From Streptomyces katrae (lineage in GTDB: Bacteria; Actinomycetota; Actinomycetes; Streptomycetales; Streptomycetaceae): DNA of 64,000 nucleotides. The DNA lies in assembly GCF_002028425.1 (NCBI RefSeq), contig NZ_CP020042.1, positions 868,001-932,000 on the forward strand, given 5' to 3'. Under the pieces are notes generated by a model. That model was not told the DNA's origin and ran no database searches. It saw only the letters and a list, made by a program, of their open reading frames with translations. The translations under genes were made by a program, and so were the position numbers. Below are positions 52,200-61,036 of this stretch, in pieces (position 1 is the first letter of the stretch; every line of letters starts with the position of its first letter).

Positions 52200-53042
52200 T
52201 CAGCCCAGTTCGAGGCTGGTGACCCCGTACAGCCCGGACAGGTCCAGCTCGGGCGCCGGGCCGGTGTACATGCGGGCGGTCTCGAAGGCCGGGACCAGCC
52301 CCAGCCGGGCCGCCACGGCGGCCGCGGCCGGGTTCACGTCGGGCACGTCCACCGCAACCTCCCCGCCGGGGGCGTGCCCGGCGAGCCGCCGCACCAGGGC
52401 GGCGGCCACCTCCGGTGTGGCCGCGTACAGGGGGCCGATCCGCGTGGCGGAGCTACAGGGGCGGACCACGCCCAGGCCCTCGATCCGCCCGTCGCGGACG
52501 GCGGCGAGGGCGGTCCGGCCGGGCAGGGAGGTCCAGGCGGAGAGGAAGGCGTCGCGCGCCTCGGGGAAGAAGGACCGGTCGTAGGCGGCGAGCCGGGCGA
52601 AGGGCAGCGAGGCCGCGTCCACGATCTCCACCCCCCGGTCGTCCCCGGGCTCCGGAACGCCCTGGTAGCGCATGTTCGTCCAGGCGGAACGGAACCCGGA
52701 CTTGCGGTAGTTGTCCTGCTGCTCGACCACCCCGTCCAGGCCGACGAGCCGTCCGTCGAGCCGTTCCATCCCGGCCCGCCACAGCCGGATGCCGTAGCCG
52801 CGGCCGCGCACGTCGGGGCGGGCGATGTAGAAACCGATGAACCCGAAGCCGCTGCCGTAGCGCACGGCGGAGATGCAGGCGACCGGGTCCCCGTCGAGCC
52901 GTCCGACGAGGAAGCCCTCCGGGTCGGCGACCGCGAAGGCGAAACGGTCGCTGTCCCCCGGGTTCCAGCCTTCCCCGTCGGCCCAGGTGCGCAGCATCTC
53001 CATGTCGGCGGCGCTCGCGCCGGTGATCTCGAAGCGTGTCAT
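52200..53042 (-). CDS. GNAT family N-acetyltransferase
   Basis: A 280-residue acetyltransferase. The GNAT core is in the first 130 residues: ACISAVRYGSGFGFIGFYI, then VRGRGYGIRLWRAGM, the pyrophosphate-binding motif A (R/Q-x2-G-x-G). The second half (RTALAAVRDGRIEGLGVVRP, VDVPDVNPAAAAVAARLGL) is a second acetyltransferase-like domain of the YitH type. The substrate is unknown. It lies 22 bp downstream of a secreted-protein gene on the same strand. Confidence 0.87.
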   Translation of the reverse strand: MTRFEITGASAADMEMLRTWADGEGWNPGDSDRFAFAVADPEGFLVGRLDGDPVACISAVRYGSGFGFIGFYIARPDVRGRGYGIRLWRAGMERLDGRLVGLDGVVEQQDNYRKSGFRSAWTNMRYQGVPEPGDDRGVEIVDAASLPFARLAAYDRSFFPEARDAFLSAWTSLPGRTALAAVRDGRIEGLGVVRPCSSATRIGPLYAATPEVAAALVRRLAGHAPGGEVAVDVPDVNPAAAAVAARLGLVPAFETARMYTGPAPELDLSGLYGVTSLELG

Positions 53043-53064
53043 GCCGGGTGTTCTACCCCGGATC

Positions 53065-53547
53065 TCACCCCGCGCAGATCACGTCGTCGAGGGTGATCGG
53101 GCGGGAGTCCGTGCGGACGTACGCGGTGAAGGTGTCGGTGACCCCGGACGGCCAGGTGGTGGTGACGGTGGCCCAGCCGACGAATGCGGACGGGGCGGCG
53201 GTGGCCTGGCCGACGGTGATGGACTGCGGGGTGCCCGGGCGGCAGAGCAGGACGTCGGTCTCCGGGAAATGCGCCTGTTTGTCCTTGAGCAGCTGCGAGA
53301 CCCGGTTGACCCGGTCCTGTTCCGAGGGCCCGTGGTTGCCGTAGAAGGCCCGCAGGAAGCTGGTGATCTCCTCCGTGGTGTGCCTCTGGAGCCGGCGGGG
53401 CTGCGGATCGTCCGGGGCGTGCACCCGGAGCCGGCCGGGCTGCGGATCGGCGAGGGCGGCCGCCGGTGCCGACGACGCGACCAGGGTGATCAGGGCGGAC
53501 ACGGCGGCGAGCAGCAGGGCGCCGGAGCGGTGTGGGGTGAGCGTCAT
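53065..53547 (-). CDS. Secreted hypothetical protein
   Basis: A 160-residue protein. The signal peptide (GALLLAAVSALITLVASSAPAA) is followed by a low-complexity stretch with a repeated DDPQPRRL/DPQPGRL, a helix (EEITSFLRAFYGNHGPSEQD) and a beta-rich C-terminal domain with two cysteines (VLLCRPG, DVICAG), which could be disulfide-bonded. The fold resembles small secreted actinobacterial proteins without assigned function. ATG 53547 is preferred because it begins just before the signal peptide. Confidence 0.7.
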   Translation of the reverse strand: MTLTPHRSGALLLAAVSALITLVASSAPAAALADPQPGRLRVHAPDDPQPRRLQRHTTEEITSFLRAFYGNHGPSEQDRVNRVSQLLKDKQAHFPETDVLLCRPGTPQSITVGQATAAPSAFVGWATVTTTWPSGVTDTFTAYVRTDSRPITLDDVICAG

Positions 53548-53734
53548 GTCCGGTATGTAACCGGCGGCCGGGCCCGTCTGCCGGGGGCGAGGCAGGTTCT
53601 CACTCCGGTGGGCGTGGAGATTCACCGCAGAAACGCCCCTCCGCTTGCGCCGACCGGCTCCGGGTGCCTTGCCGGGGCGGCCCCGGAGGGGAAATCGTTC
53701 GCGGGCCGGGGCGGGCGCTGTCTAGGGTCGGCGC

Positions 53735-54457
53735 ATGGGGAAGCAGCTTGTCGCAGTGTTCAGCGGGGCCGGGATGTCCACCGATTCCGGGATTCCGGAC
53801 TACCGGGGGCCGCAGGGGCTCTGGCGCCGGGATCCGGAGGCCGAGAAGCTCGTGACGTACGAGTACTACATGGCCGATCCGGACGTCCGCCGCCGCTCCT
53901 GGCTCATGCGCGCGGAGATCGGGGCCCTCGCGCCCCGGCCCAACGCGGCGCACACGGCCGTGGCGGAACTGGAGCGCGCGGGCACCCCGGTGCGGGTGAT
54001 CACGCAGAACGTGGACGGGCTGCACCAGCTCGCCGGGATGCCCGGGCGCAAGGTGTTCGAGCTGCACGGGACGGCCCGGTCGGTGGTGTGCACCCGCTGC
54101 CACGCCCGCTCGGGGATGGACGAGGCCCTGGCCCGGGTCGCCGCCGGGGAGCCCGATCCGGCCTGTACGGCCTGCGGGGGGATCCTCAAGGCGGCGACCG
54201 TGATGTTCGGGGAGCGGCTGGACCCGGAGGTGCTGGCGCGGGCGGTGGCCGTGGCCAAGGGCTGCCAGGTGTTCATCGCCGTCGGGACGACCCTCCAGGT
54301 GCAGCCCGCGGCCTCGCTCGCCGGGATGGCGGCCGAGGCCGGGGCGCGGCTGATCATCGTCAACGCGGAGGAGACCCCGTACGACTCCCTGGCCGACGAG
54401 GTGATCCGCGAGCCGATCGGCACCGCCCTCCCGGCCCTCCTGGCCCGGTTCGCCTAG
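53735..54457 (+). CDS. NAD-dependent protein deacylase (Sir2 family)
   Basis: A 240-residue sirtuin with GAGMSTDSGIPDYRG, TQNVDGLH, the catalytic histidine in FELHG, two zinc-binding cysteine pairs (CTRC and CTAC), MFGERL and the NAD-binding GTTLQVQPA. All catalytic residues are present. It removes acyl groups from protein lysines with NAD as co-substrate, typically tuning acetyl-CoA synthetase and other enzymes. Its last four bases overlap the convergent VOC gene. Confidence 0.94.
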   Translation: MGKQLVAVFSGAGMSTDSGIPDYRGPQGLWRRDPEAEKLVTYEYYMADPDVRRRSWLMRAEIGALAPRPNAAHTAVAELERAGTPVRVITQNVDGLHQLAGMPGRKVFELHGTARSVVCTRCHARSGMDEALARVAAGEPDPACTACGGILKAATVMFGERLDPEVLARAVAVAKGCQVFIAVGTTLQVQPAASLAGMAAEAGARLIIVNAEETPYDSLADEVIREPIGTALPALLARFA

Positions 54458-54945
54458 ACCCTCTCCTCCCCGTCGGCCGCGCGCCGCATGGCCGCCACGT
54501 CGAGCTTCTTCATCTGCAACATCGCGGCGGTGGCGCGGGCCGCCCGGCCCGGGTCCGGGTCACTGATCAGGTCGATGGCGCCGGGCGGGATGACCTGCCA
54601 GGAGACCCCGAACCGGTCCTTGACCCAGCCGCAGGCCGACTCCTGCCCGCCGTCGCCGGTCAGCGCGGCGTAGTAGTAGTCCGCCTCGGCTTCGTCGGAG
54701 CAGTGGATCTGGAAGGAGATGGCCTCGGTGAAGGGGAACTGGGGGCCGCCGTTGAGTCCGATGAACCGCTGGCCGTTGATCTCGAACTCGACGACCATCA
54801 CCTCCCCGGCCGGGCCCGGGCCGGCCTCGGTGTAGCGGACGGTGCGCAGGATCCGGCCGTCCTTGAAGACGGAGAGGTAGTAGTCGGCGGCGGCCTCCGC
54901 GTCGCCGTCGAACCACAGACAGGTGGTGAAGCCGTTGCTGGTCAT
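54454..54945 (-). CDS. VOC family protein (PhnB/3-demethylubiquinone-type glyoxalase fold)
   Basis: A 163-residue protein of the vicinal-oxygen-chelate superfamily (TTCLWFDGDAEAAADYYLSV, EVMVVEFEINGQRFIGLNGG, GWVKDRFGVSWQVIP). It matches the PhnB-like group, widespread in actinobacteria and mostly of unknown activity. ATG 54945 follows GAGG. Confidence 0.9.
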   Translation of the reverse strand: MTSNGFTTCLWFDGDAEAAADYYLSVFKDGRILRTVRYTEAGPGPAGEVMVVEFEINGQRFIGLNGGPQFPFTEAISFQIHCSDEAEADYYYAALTGDGGQESACGWVKDRFGVSWQVIPPGAIDLISDPDPGRAARATAAMLQMKKLDVAAMRRAADGEERV

Positions 54946-54998
54946 GGCCGCTGCCTCCAGGTGGTGGGTGGGCGAAGGCCGGGCGGCCTTCCCCCACA

Positions 54999-55051
54999 TA
55001 CGGACCGGCCCCGCGCCCGGAACTCATCGGTGGGCGCGGGGCCGGTCCGTA
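54999..55051 (-). terminator. Strong terminator of the teichoic-acid-type gene
   Basis: A perfect 20-bp G+C-rich stem (54999-55018 and 55032-55051) with a 13-base loop, 25 bp after the stop codon of the giant glycosyl/glycerophosphotransferase gene. It is the longest perfect terminator-like stem in the window. Confidence 0.82.
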
Positions 55052-55075
55052 CTTTCACCCGTCCGGGCTACACGG

Positions 55076-58000
55076 CTACTTCTGGAGCATCCGGTCGACG
55101 ACCCGCTCGGCGGCGCGGCCGTCGTCGAGGTCGCAGAACTCGGCGCGGAACGCCTTCCGCGCCCCGGCGAACCGGGCGGCCACGGCGTCGGCGTCGCGGA
55201 CGGCCTCGATCAGTGCGGCCGAGTCCTTCAGCAGCGGGCCGGGGGCCTTCTCCTCCAGATCGAAGGTGAAGCCGCGCAGGGTGTCGCGGTAGTGCTCCAG
55301 GTCGTACGTGAACAGCAGGATCGGCTTGTCGGTCAGCGCGAAGTCGAACAGCGCGGAGGAGTAGTCCGAGATCAGCACGTCGGCGACGAGCAGCAGGTCC
55401 GTGGTGTCGGGCCAGCGGGACACGTCCACGACGAACCCGTCGCGCACGCCGTCGCGGAGCTGCTCCTTCACCAGGTGGTGGCCGCGGACGAGCAGGACGT
55501 GGTCCTCGCCGAGCTCGCGGCGGGCCGCGGCCAGGTCGATGCGCAGGTCGAGCTTGTAGCCGCCGCTCCAGTCCTCGCGGTTCTCGCGCCAGGTCGGCAG
55601 GTAGAGGACGACCTTCTTGCCCTCGGGCAGGCCGAGCCGCCTGCGGACCTCGGCGATCCGCTCCGCGTCGGGACGTACCAGCGCGTCGGTGCGCGGGCTG
55701 CCGGACTCGACGACCTCGCCGTCGTAGCCGAGGGCCCGCTTGAGGATGGGGGTGGCGTACGAGCTCGGGGAGGCGAGCAGCGTCCACTGGGCGCTGTCGT
55801 GGGCCAGCCCCTCCAGCACCTCGGGGCTGGTGTAGTAGTCGTGCGTGAAGTCGTAGCCGATCTGCTTGAGCGGCGTGCCGTGCCAGGTCTGGACGACGGT
55901 CTGGCCCGGGCGGCGCCGGAAGGTCATCGGCACGCTGTCGTTGACGACGTAGTAGCGGGCGCGGGCCAGGACCTCCCAGGCCTCCAGGCTGCCGTACTGG
56001 ACGGCACGGGCGGTCGGCGGGACCTCGGCGCGGCCGTCGCGGACCAGCCAGACGTGGTCCAGCTTCTCGCCCCGGCGCACGAGTTCCTCGTGGATGGCGC
56101 GGGGCGAGTCGCCCGCGCCGTTGCCGCGGAAGGTGTCGTAGACGGCCAGGTCCTTGACCGGGAGCTGCCGCTGCGCCGGGTAGGTCTCGTCGCGGGCGAC
56201 GCGCTGGGCGTAGCGGGAGCGGTCGTGCGGGCTCAGCAGCGGGTCGCTGACCAGGGCCATCCGGTCGTGGTGGCGGGCCTCGACGCGCATGCGGCGGCCC
56301 AGGACCGTGACCGGGTGGGGGCCGGTGGTCAGCGCGGGGGCGATCAGCTGGACGGGGGCTCCGCGGTCGACGCCGAGCAGGCCGGCGGTGGTGCCGCCCT
56401 GGCTCACCGGGCGCAGGGTCGGCCACCAGCGGCCCTGCGGGAGGGTGGTGCGGCCGGCGTACGGCTCGGGGAGCACGGGCTCGAAGGTGGCTTCGAAGCG
56501 GTCCCCGTCGCGGGTGACGGGGTAGCTGAACTCGGTGCCGTGGTGGTCGTGCAGGACCAGCTCGTACGGCTCGTCGGCACTGTCCGCGGGGGCGCGGAAG
56601 GTGCCGCGCAGGGTCAGCGTGCCGTTCTCGGCGGAGACGGTGTCGACGAGCGGCGGGGAGGGCTGGACGGAGAGGACGAGGTGGCCGCTCTTGGCGCGCT
56701 TGGCGAAGACCGCGAGGTCGGTGTCCTCGCCGGGGAGCGGTACGGCCAGGCCCGCGAAGCCGCCGCGTTCGTCGTGGACCAGGGGGTGGCGGGTGCCGTC
56801 GGGGCGGACCACGGTCAGGGTCCAGGCTTCGGGGGTCCATTCGCCGGGAGCCCGCGTGGCAGGGGCGACGGAGCCGAGTCCGGCGAGCGGGACGACGGCG
56901 GTGAAGGGGACGCGGCCGCCGGACGCGGCGCTGCCCAGGGCGAGCGGGATGTCGAGGCCCGCGCCGGTGCCTGCGTGTTCGGCGCGCAGGATGATGCCCT
57001 CGCCGGCGCCGGGGGCCAGCTCGCCGGTCAGTTCGAGGGCGTCGTCGCCGTGGGGGCGGACGTCCAGGACGCGGGCGCGGACGATCTCGACCTGGACGGT
57101 GAGGACGCCCGTGACGGTCGGCAGGATGCGGACGTCGGGGGTGGCCCAGTAGGCGGGCGGGTTCATCCCGCTGTCGTGCTCACCGCCCTTGAGGCGGGCC
57201 CGGTGCAGGCCGCCGGGGCCGGTGACGGCGATGGAGGTGGTCCATATGCCCTCGCGCCACTTGCCGCCGGACTGGAAGAGGGTGGGTTCGACGACGGCGG
57301 TGAAGCCGGCCCAGTCTGCGTGCCGCAGGGCGAGGTGGGGGGAGTTCACGGTGGCCATCGGGGAGGCCACCGTGCGGGTGGGGACGACCGTGCGGCGGCG
57401 CTTGCCCTGCTCGCGGAAGACCAGCATCTTGCGGGAGGCCAGGCGGCTCTCGGCGCCCATGTGGCCGGGGAGGGCGTAGCCGCGCAGCAGCAGCTTGCCG
57501 TCGCTCCAGGCGGCCTGCTCCAGCCGGCTGACGACGCGGCGCTCGCGCGGGCCGAGGGTCAGCAGCTTCGGGGGGACGGGCGCCTTGAGGAAGGGGTAGT
57601 CGGCCTGCGGGCGGGCCAGGCCCTTGACCGGCACGCTGTAGGAGAAGTCCCGCTGGTGGTGCAGGAGGGCGATGAACTCCTCGACGCGGCCCTCGCGGGC
57701 CAGGTAGGCCTTGAGCCGGTCGGCGACGGTGAGGTCGCTCCACGGTCCGGTGCCGATCTCGCGGATGAGGCCGCCCACCTCCTTGACGAAGGCGGCGCGG
57801 AAGTCGTCGCCGCCTTCGGCGACGTACTTGTAGATGAGCGGAAGTTCCTCACTCAGCACGTTGTGGTCGTAGTCGCGCAGGTAGCGGGCGTACTTCTCGC
57901 CCGTCTTGCCGAGCAGGGCCTCGCGGACCAGGCGGACGGAGGTCACGCGGTCGATCACGGAGACCGGGTCGGTGGAGCGCTGGGTGATGGACCGCTCGCC

Positions 58001-58642
58001 GGTCTCGCGGACGCGCCAGTGGTAGACGCAGTCGCTGATCACGTCGACGCTCGTGGCGAAGTAGTGCGCCGGGATGCTGACGGGGGCGTCCTCGTAGAGG
58101 ATGCCCTCGGGGTACTGGAAGCCGTGCTCTTCCCAGAAGCCGCGCCGGTAGACCTTGTTCCAGGCGGTGCGGTCGGTGACCAGCGCCGGGAACTTGGAGA
58201 TGTGGGTCTTCAGGCGGGTGTTCGCGAACGCGACGCGGTGGCCCCAGGACTGCTGCATGCCGACGGAGCGGAAGCGCTTGACGTTGCCCGCGGCGAAGTC
58301 GGAGCCGCTCGCGTCGAGGGCGTCGATCAGCTTCTGGTAGGCGTCCGGGGGCATGGTGTCGTCGCTGTCGACGAAGGCGACGTACTCGCTGTCCGGCGAG
58401 GCGTGCCGGAAGCCTACGTTCCGCGCGGCACCGAGGCCGGCGTTCTTCTGCAGGACGACCCGGAAGCGCTTGTCACGCTCAGCGAAGGCCTCGGCTATGA
58501 CCGCACTGCTGTCCGTGGACCCGTCGTCGACGATGACGACTTCGAAGTCGTCGAACGTCTGAGCTGCAAGGGATTCCAGGCACTCGTCGAGGTAGAGCTC
58601 GACGTTGTAGGAGGGAACGACGATGCTCAGGCGCGGGGGCAT
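55076..58642 (-). CDS. Bifunctional GT2 glycosyltransferase / CDP-glycerol glycerophosphotransferase
   Basis: An 1188-residue wall-polymer enzyme. The N-terminal GT-A glycosyltransferase (1-330) has LSIVVPSYNVELYLDECL, VVIVDDGSTDSS and the metal-binding DSD in FVDSDDTMPP. A central beta-rich region (about 330-780) follows. The C-terminal TagB/TagF-like domain has YYVVNDSVPMTFRRRPGQ, QTWHGTPLKQIG, GSPRTDALVR and DVLISDYSSALFDFALTDKP. It would build a glycosylated polyol-phosphate polymer such as teichoic acid at the membrane. It is a single large gene with its own promoter region and terminator. Confidence 0.93.
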   Translation of the reverse strand: MPPRLSIVVPSYNVELYLDECLESLAAQTFDDFEVVIVDDGSTDSSAVIAEAFAERDKRFRVVLQKNAGLGAARNVGFRHASPDSEYVAFVDSDDTMPPDAYQKLIDALDASGSDFAAGNVKRFRSVGMQQSWGHRVAFANTRLKTHISKFPALVTDRTAWNKVYRRGFWEEHGFQYPEGILYEDAPVSIPAHYFATSVDVISDCVYHWRVRETGERSITQRSTDPVSVIDRVTSVRLVREALLGKTGEKYARYLRDYDHNVLSEELPLIYKYVAEGGDDFRAAFVKEVGGLIREIGTGPWSDLTVADRLKAYLAREGRVEEFIALLHHQRDFSYSVPVKGLARPQADYPFLKAPVPPKLLTLGPRERRVVSRLEQAAWSDGKLLLRGYALPGHMGAESRLASRKMLVFREQGKRRRTVVPTRTVASPMATVNSPHLALRHADWAGFTAVVEPTLFQSGGKWREGIWTTSIAVTGPGGLHRARLKGGEHDSGMNPPAYWATPDVRILPTVTGVLTVQVEIVRARVLDVRPHGDDALELTGELAPGAGEGIILRAEHAGTGAGLDIPLALGSAASGGRVPFTAVVPLAGLGSVAPATRAPGEWTPEAWTLTVVRPDGTRHPLVHDERGGFAGLAVPLPGEDTDLAVFAKRAKSGHLVLSVQPSPPLVDTVSAENGTLTLRGTFRAPADSADEPYELVLHDHHGTEFSYPVTRDGDRFEATFEPVLPEPYAGRTTLPQGRWWPTLRPVSQGGTTAGLLGVDRGAPVQLIAPALTTGPHPVTVLGRRMRVEARHHDRMALVSDPLLSPHDRSRYAQRVARDETYPAQRQLPVKDLAVYDTFRGNGAGDSPRAIHEELVRRGEKLDHVWLVRDGRAEVPPTARAVQYGSLEAWEVLARARYYVVNDSVPMTFRRRPGQTVVQTWHGTPLKQIGYDFTHDYYTSPEVLEGLAHDSAQWTLLASPSSYATPILKRALGYDGEVVESGSPRTDALVRPDAERIAEVRRRLGLPEGKKVVLYLPTWRENREDWSGGYKLDLRIDLAAARRELGEDHVLLVRGHHLVKEQLRDGVRDGFVVDVSRWPDTTDLLLVADVLISDYSSALFDFALTDKPILLFTYDLEHYRDTLRGFTFDLEEKAPGPLLKDSAALIEAVRDADAVAARFAGARKAFRAEFCDLDDGRAAERVVDRMLQK

Positions 58643-58698
58643 GGGTGACGGGTTCTCCAGCGTTTTTATCTTTGTCGACCGGGTTGATGATCAGCCAA

Positions 58699-58719
58699 TT
58701 ACAGCATCTTACTCTGTAA
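58699..58719. promoter_or_regulatory. Dyad TTACAG-N9-CTGTAA upstream of the GT2/glycerophosphotransferase gene
   Basis: Perfect 6-bp arms (58699-58704 and 58714-58719) in an A+T-rich island 57 bp before the start codon. The position suits a repressor or activator site. The rest of the 197-bp gap contains A+T-rich stretches that could hold the promoter. Confidence 0.4.
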
Positions 58720-58809
58720 CAGGATGATAAAGCTGACCCATCTCGGACATATCGCTCGGTCCGCCGGGACGGGCGGCAAAGAATTCAGCCGCCCGCCACC
58801 GTGCCGTCA

Positions 58810-58826
58810 CGGCCCTCCGCGGGCCG
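58810..58826 (-). terminator. Short hairpin after the roadblock operon
   Basis: CGGCCC and GGGCCG pair around TCCGC, 14 bp after the last roadblock stop. The core GGCCCTCCGCGGGCC is identical to that of the hairpin at 37844-37866. A moderate terminator candidate. Confidence 0.45.
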
Positions 58827-58839
58827 CCCGCCGGAGCCG

Positions 58840-59214
58840 TCAGACCTCCAGGCCCTCCTCGATCTTCTTCAGCTGGTGCCGGGCCATGGCCAGATTGGCC
58901 CTGTTCCGGTCGAGCGCGAGGTAGAGGAAGAAGCCCTCGCTGTTGCGGCCCTTCATCAGCCGGATCAGGTGGTACTGGCTGCCGAGAGTGATCAGGATGT
59001 CCTCGATCTCGTCCTTCAGGCCGAGCATCTCCATGGTGCGGACCTTGGCCCGCACCACGTCGGTGTTGCCGGCCGCGGCCACCGTCAGGTCCAGGTCCTT
59101 GCCGCCGCCGACGTGGCCGAGGGCCATGCCGCTGCCGTAGTCGACGAGGGCCGCGCCGATCGCGCCCTCGATGCTGGTGGTGGCTTCCTTGAGGGCGGTT
59201 TCCACGTTGGCCAT
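58840..59214 (-). CDS. Roadblock/LC7-like protein, last gene of the roadblock operon
   Basis: A 124-residue protein of the roadblock-like type (GAIGAALVDYGSGMALGHVG, DILITLGSQYHLIRLMKGRN, FLYLALDRNRANLAMARHQL). It is clearly paralogous to the protein at 60566-60976 and lacks that protein's proline-rich insert. It presumably serves as a dimerising scaffold in small-GTPase or kinase signalling. The ATG at 59214 follows GGAA. Last gene of a four-gene cluster. Confidence 0.85.
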   Translation of the reverse strand: MANVETALKEATTSIEGAIGAALVDYGSGMALGHVGGGKDLDLTVAAAGNTDVVRAKVRTMEMLGLKDEIEDILITLGSQYHLIRLMKGRNSEGFFLYLALDRNRANLAMARHQLKKIEEGLEV

Positions 59215-59274
59215 GGGGGATTCCTTTGCAGTCGTTTGCTTTTTGGCTGGTTCTGGCCTGTCGGCCGGGAGCGG

Positions 59275-59712
59275 TCAGGGACGGTCCGGGGCCGGCGCCT
59301 CGGGGCCTGACCTGCGGCCCAGGCTGTGCTCGATGAGCTCGGTTATCCGGAGGCTGGAGCGGCGCGCCTCCAGGTGGAGGCGGCCGACGTTGACGCGCGG
59401 CTCGGCGGTCAGGGTGAGGACGGCCGCCTCGCCCGCGGCGTACGTGGCGACGTAGCCGTGCTCGCCGCGTACGAGCAGTTCGCGGAAGCCGCCCTGGCCG
59501 GTGCAGTCGCTCAGCCGCTGGGCCACGCCGAGGGCGGCGGCGGTCAGCGCGGCGACGGACTCGGCTTCGGTGGTCGCGCTGTCCTGCGCCAGGACCAGGC
59601 CGTCGGCGCTCGCGGCGAGCGCCCCGCTGAGCTGGGGCACCCGGGCCCGCAGCCGCCGGAGCTCGGCGAGTATCTCGGCTTCGGCCTCGGCGGGCAGCAT
59701 CACCGTGTTCAT
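59275..59712 (-). CDS. Roadblock/LC7 domain protein (CvnB/MglB-like)
   Basis: A 145-residue protein with a canonical roadblock fold (ILAELRRLRARVPQLSGALA, GLVLAQDSATTEAESVAALT, REL and LVRGEHGYVATYAAGEAAVL). It is closer to conservon CvnB proteins than its two operon neighbours are. ATG 59712 is the start. No kinase or GTPase gene is present in this cluster. Confidence 0.87.
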   Translation of the reverse strand: MNTVMLPAEAEAEILAELRRLRARVPQLSGALAASADGLVLAQDSATTEAESVAALTAAALGVAQRLSDCTGQGGFRELLVRGEHGYVATYAAGEAAVLTLTAEPRVNVGRLHLEARRSSLRITELIEHSLGRRSGPEAPAPDRP

Positions 59713-59783
59713 GTCGGCCTTCCTCCCTTCGGGCGGCCTCCGCTCGGAACGGTCGGCTCGCAGAACCGGTCGGAGCGGGAGCC

Positions 59784-60569
59784 TCACAGGCTTGCCTCCA
59801 GTGCGTCGCGTAACCGGCGGAGCAGCGCCACGTCCGGGGGTTGGGCCTGGGTCATCCAGTCGGGCAAGGGTGGGGCCGGCGCCGGGGCCGGCCGGGTGTG
59901 CGGTGTCTCGACGAGCCCGGCGGCCGCGAGTCTTCGTACGTCGAGCAGGGTGTGGAAGGCCGGCCGGCCCAGCACCCACGCCAGGTCGGCCGGGGTCCGT
60001 ACGCCGTCCGCCTGGGCGAGCAGGGCCCGTTGCCGGGCGGTGACGATCTGCCCGGGCGCGGCCGGCCGGGGCACCACCGGGGCGGTGTCGAGCTGCGGGT
60101 AGGGCCACACGGCGTCGAGCAGCTCGCGGCGGCGGCGGGTCTCGCGCTCCACGGCGGCGGCCGGGACGGAGCGCATGGAGCCGATCCAGTGGGTGGCGCC
60201 GCGGCGGAAGCGGGAGGGGCCGCTGCCCGGGGAGAGGGCGAAGAAGGCGGCGTCGAATATCGCGGCCAGGTGGCAGATCTCCAGCTCGCCGCCGGCCAGG
60301 CCCCCGCTGTCCACGAGGAACCGGGCGACCTGCCGGGTGGCGCCGGCTTCGCTCAGGGCCTCGTTCCAGCGCTCGGGCGCCAGGCCCCCGCCGGTGGTGA
60401 GCAGCACGTCCAGGCCCGGCGTGGAGGGGCTCTCGGCGTGCACGATGCGGCCGTCCTCCAGGAAGAGGGTGCCGCGGTCGCGCAGCAGGGCGCCGGTGGC
60501 GCGCTCGGCGGCGAGCCGGGTCAGCAGCGGGGAGACGGCGGCGAGGCCCTGTACGGGAACGGTGGTCAC
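59784..60569 (-). CDS. PATAN (DUF4388)-like protein with winged-helix C-terminus
   Basis: A 261-residue protein. The N-terminal segment LAAERATGALLRDRGTLFLE with DGRIVHAESPSTPGLDVLL fits the PATAN/DUF4388 domain of two-component and gliding-motility proteins. A helical insert follows. Residues about 185-225 (RQRALLAQADGVRTPADLAW, LDVRRLAAAGLVETP) form a winged-helix-like module. GTG 60569 overlaps the stop of the preceding roadblock gene as GTGA, so the products probably work together. The function is unknown; a signalling adaptor is likely. Confidence 0.7.
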   Translation of the reverse strand: MTTVPVQGLAAVSPLLTRLAAERATGALLRDRGTLFLEDGRIVHAESPSTPGLDVLLTTGGGLAPERWNEALSEAGATRQVARFLVDSGGLAGGELEICHLAAIFDAAFFALSPGSGPSRFRRGATHWIGSMRSVPAAAVERETRRRRELLDAVWPYPQLDTAPVVPRPAAPGQIVTARQRALLAQADGVRTPADLAWVLGRPAFHTLLDVRRLAAAGLVETPHTRPAPAPAPPLPDWMTQAQPPDVALLRRLRDALEASL

Positions 60570-60976
60570 CGGAGCACCAGCCCTTCGGCGAGGGCGCGGA
60601 GTCTGTGCCGGGCGAGCGCGAGGTTGCCCTCGGCGCGGTCGAGCCAGAGGTGGAGGAAGACGCTGCTGTCGAAGCTGGTCTCCACGAAGCGCAGCACGTG
60701 GTAGCCGGTGCGGGTGGTGACGATCAGGTCCTCCACGGGCGGGCCCGCCGGTCCCGCCCCGGCCGGCGCCGGCGCGGGGGCGGGCTGGGCGAAGGACTCG
60801 TACTCGGCGGCCGCCCGGGCCAGCTCGGCGGTCTCGGCGGCGGTGGTCTCGTGGTCGCCCACGGGGGACTCCCCGACGGTGCCGAGGGCCAGTCCGCTGC
60901 TCCAGTCGACCAGCGCGGCCCCCCGCGCACCCGGCAGGGCCATGGCTTCGAGCAGGCATTCGTCGATCCCGGGCAC
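60566..60976 (-). CDS. Roadblock/LC7-like protein with proline-rich insert
   Basis: A 136-residue paralogue of the protein at 58840-59214 (GARGAALVDWSSGLALGTVG, DLIVTTRTGYHVLRFVE, FLHLWLDRAEGNLALARHRL). A 20-residue Ala/Pro insert separates its two halves. GTG 60976 has GGAGGGGA upstream. It is the first gene of the roadblock/PATAN operon, and a perfect dyad lies 61 bp upstream. Confidence 0.82.
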   Translation of the reverse strand: MPGIDECLLEAMALPGARGAALVDWSSGLALGTVGESPVGDHETTAAETAELARAAAEYESFAQPAPAPAPAGAGPAGPPVEDLIVTTRTGYHVLRFVETSFDSSVFLHLWLDRAEGNLALARHRLRALAEGLVLR

Positions 60977-61036
60977 GCGGGCTCCCCTCCCGGCCGAACG
61001 CGCTGGGCACACGTTCGTCGTACGGCGTGACAGGAG

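Noticed and set aside
54923..58648. A 1241-residue plus-strand open frame opposite the glycerophosphotransferase gene
   Set aside because: Antisense shadow of a well-supported enzyme, without motifs or a ribosome-binding site.
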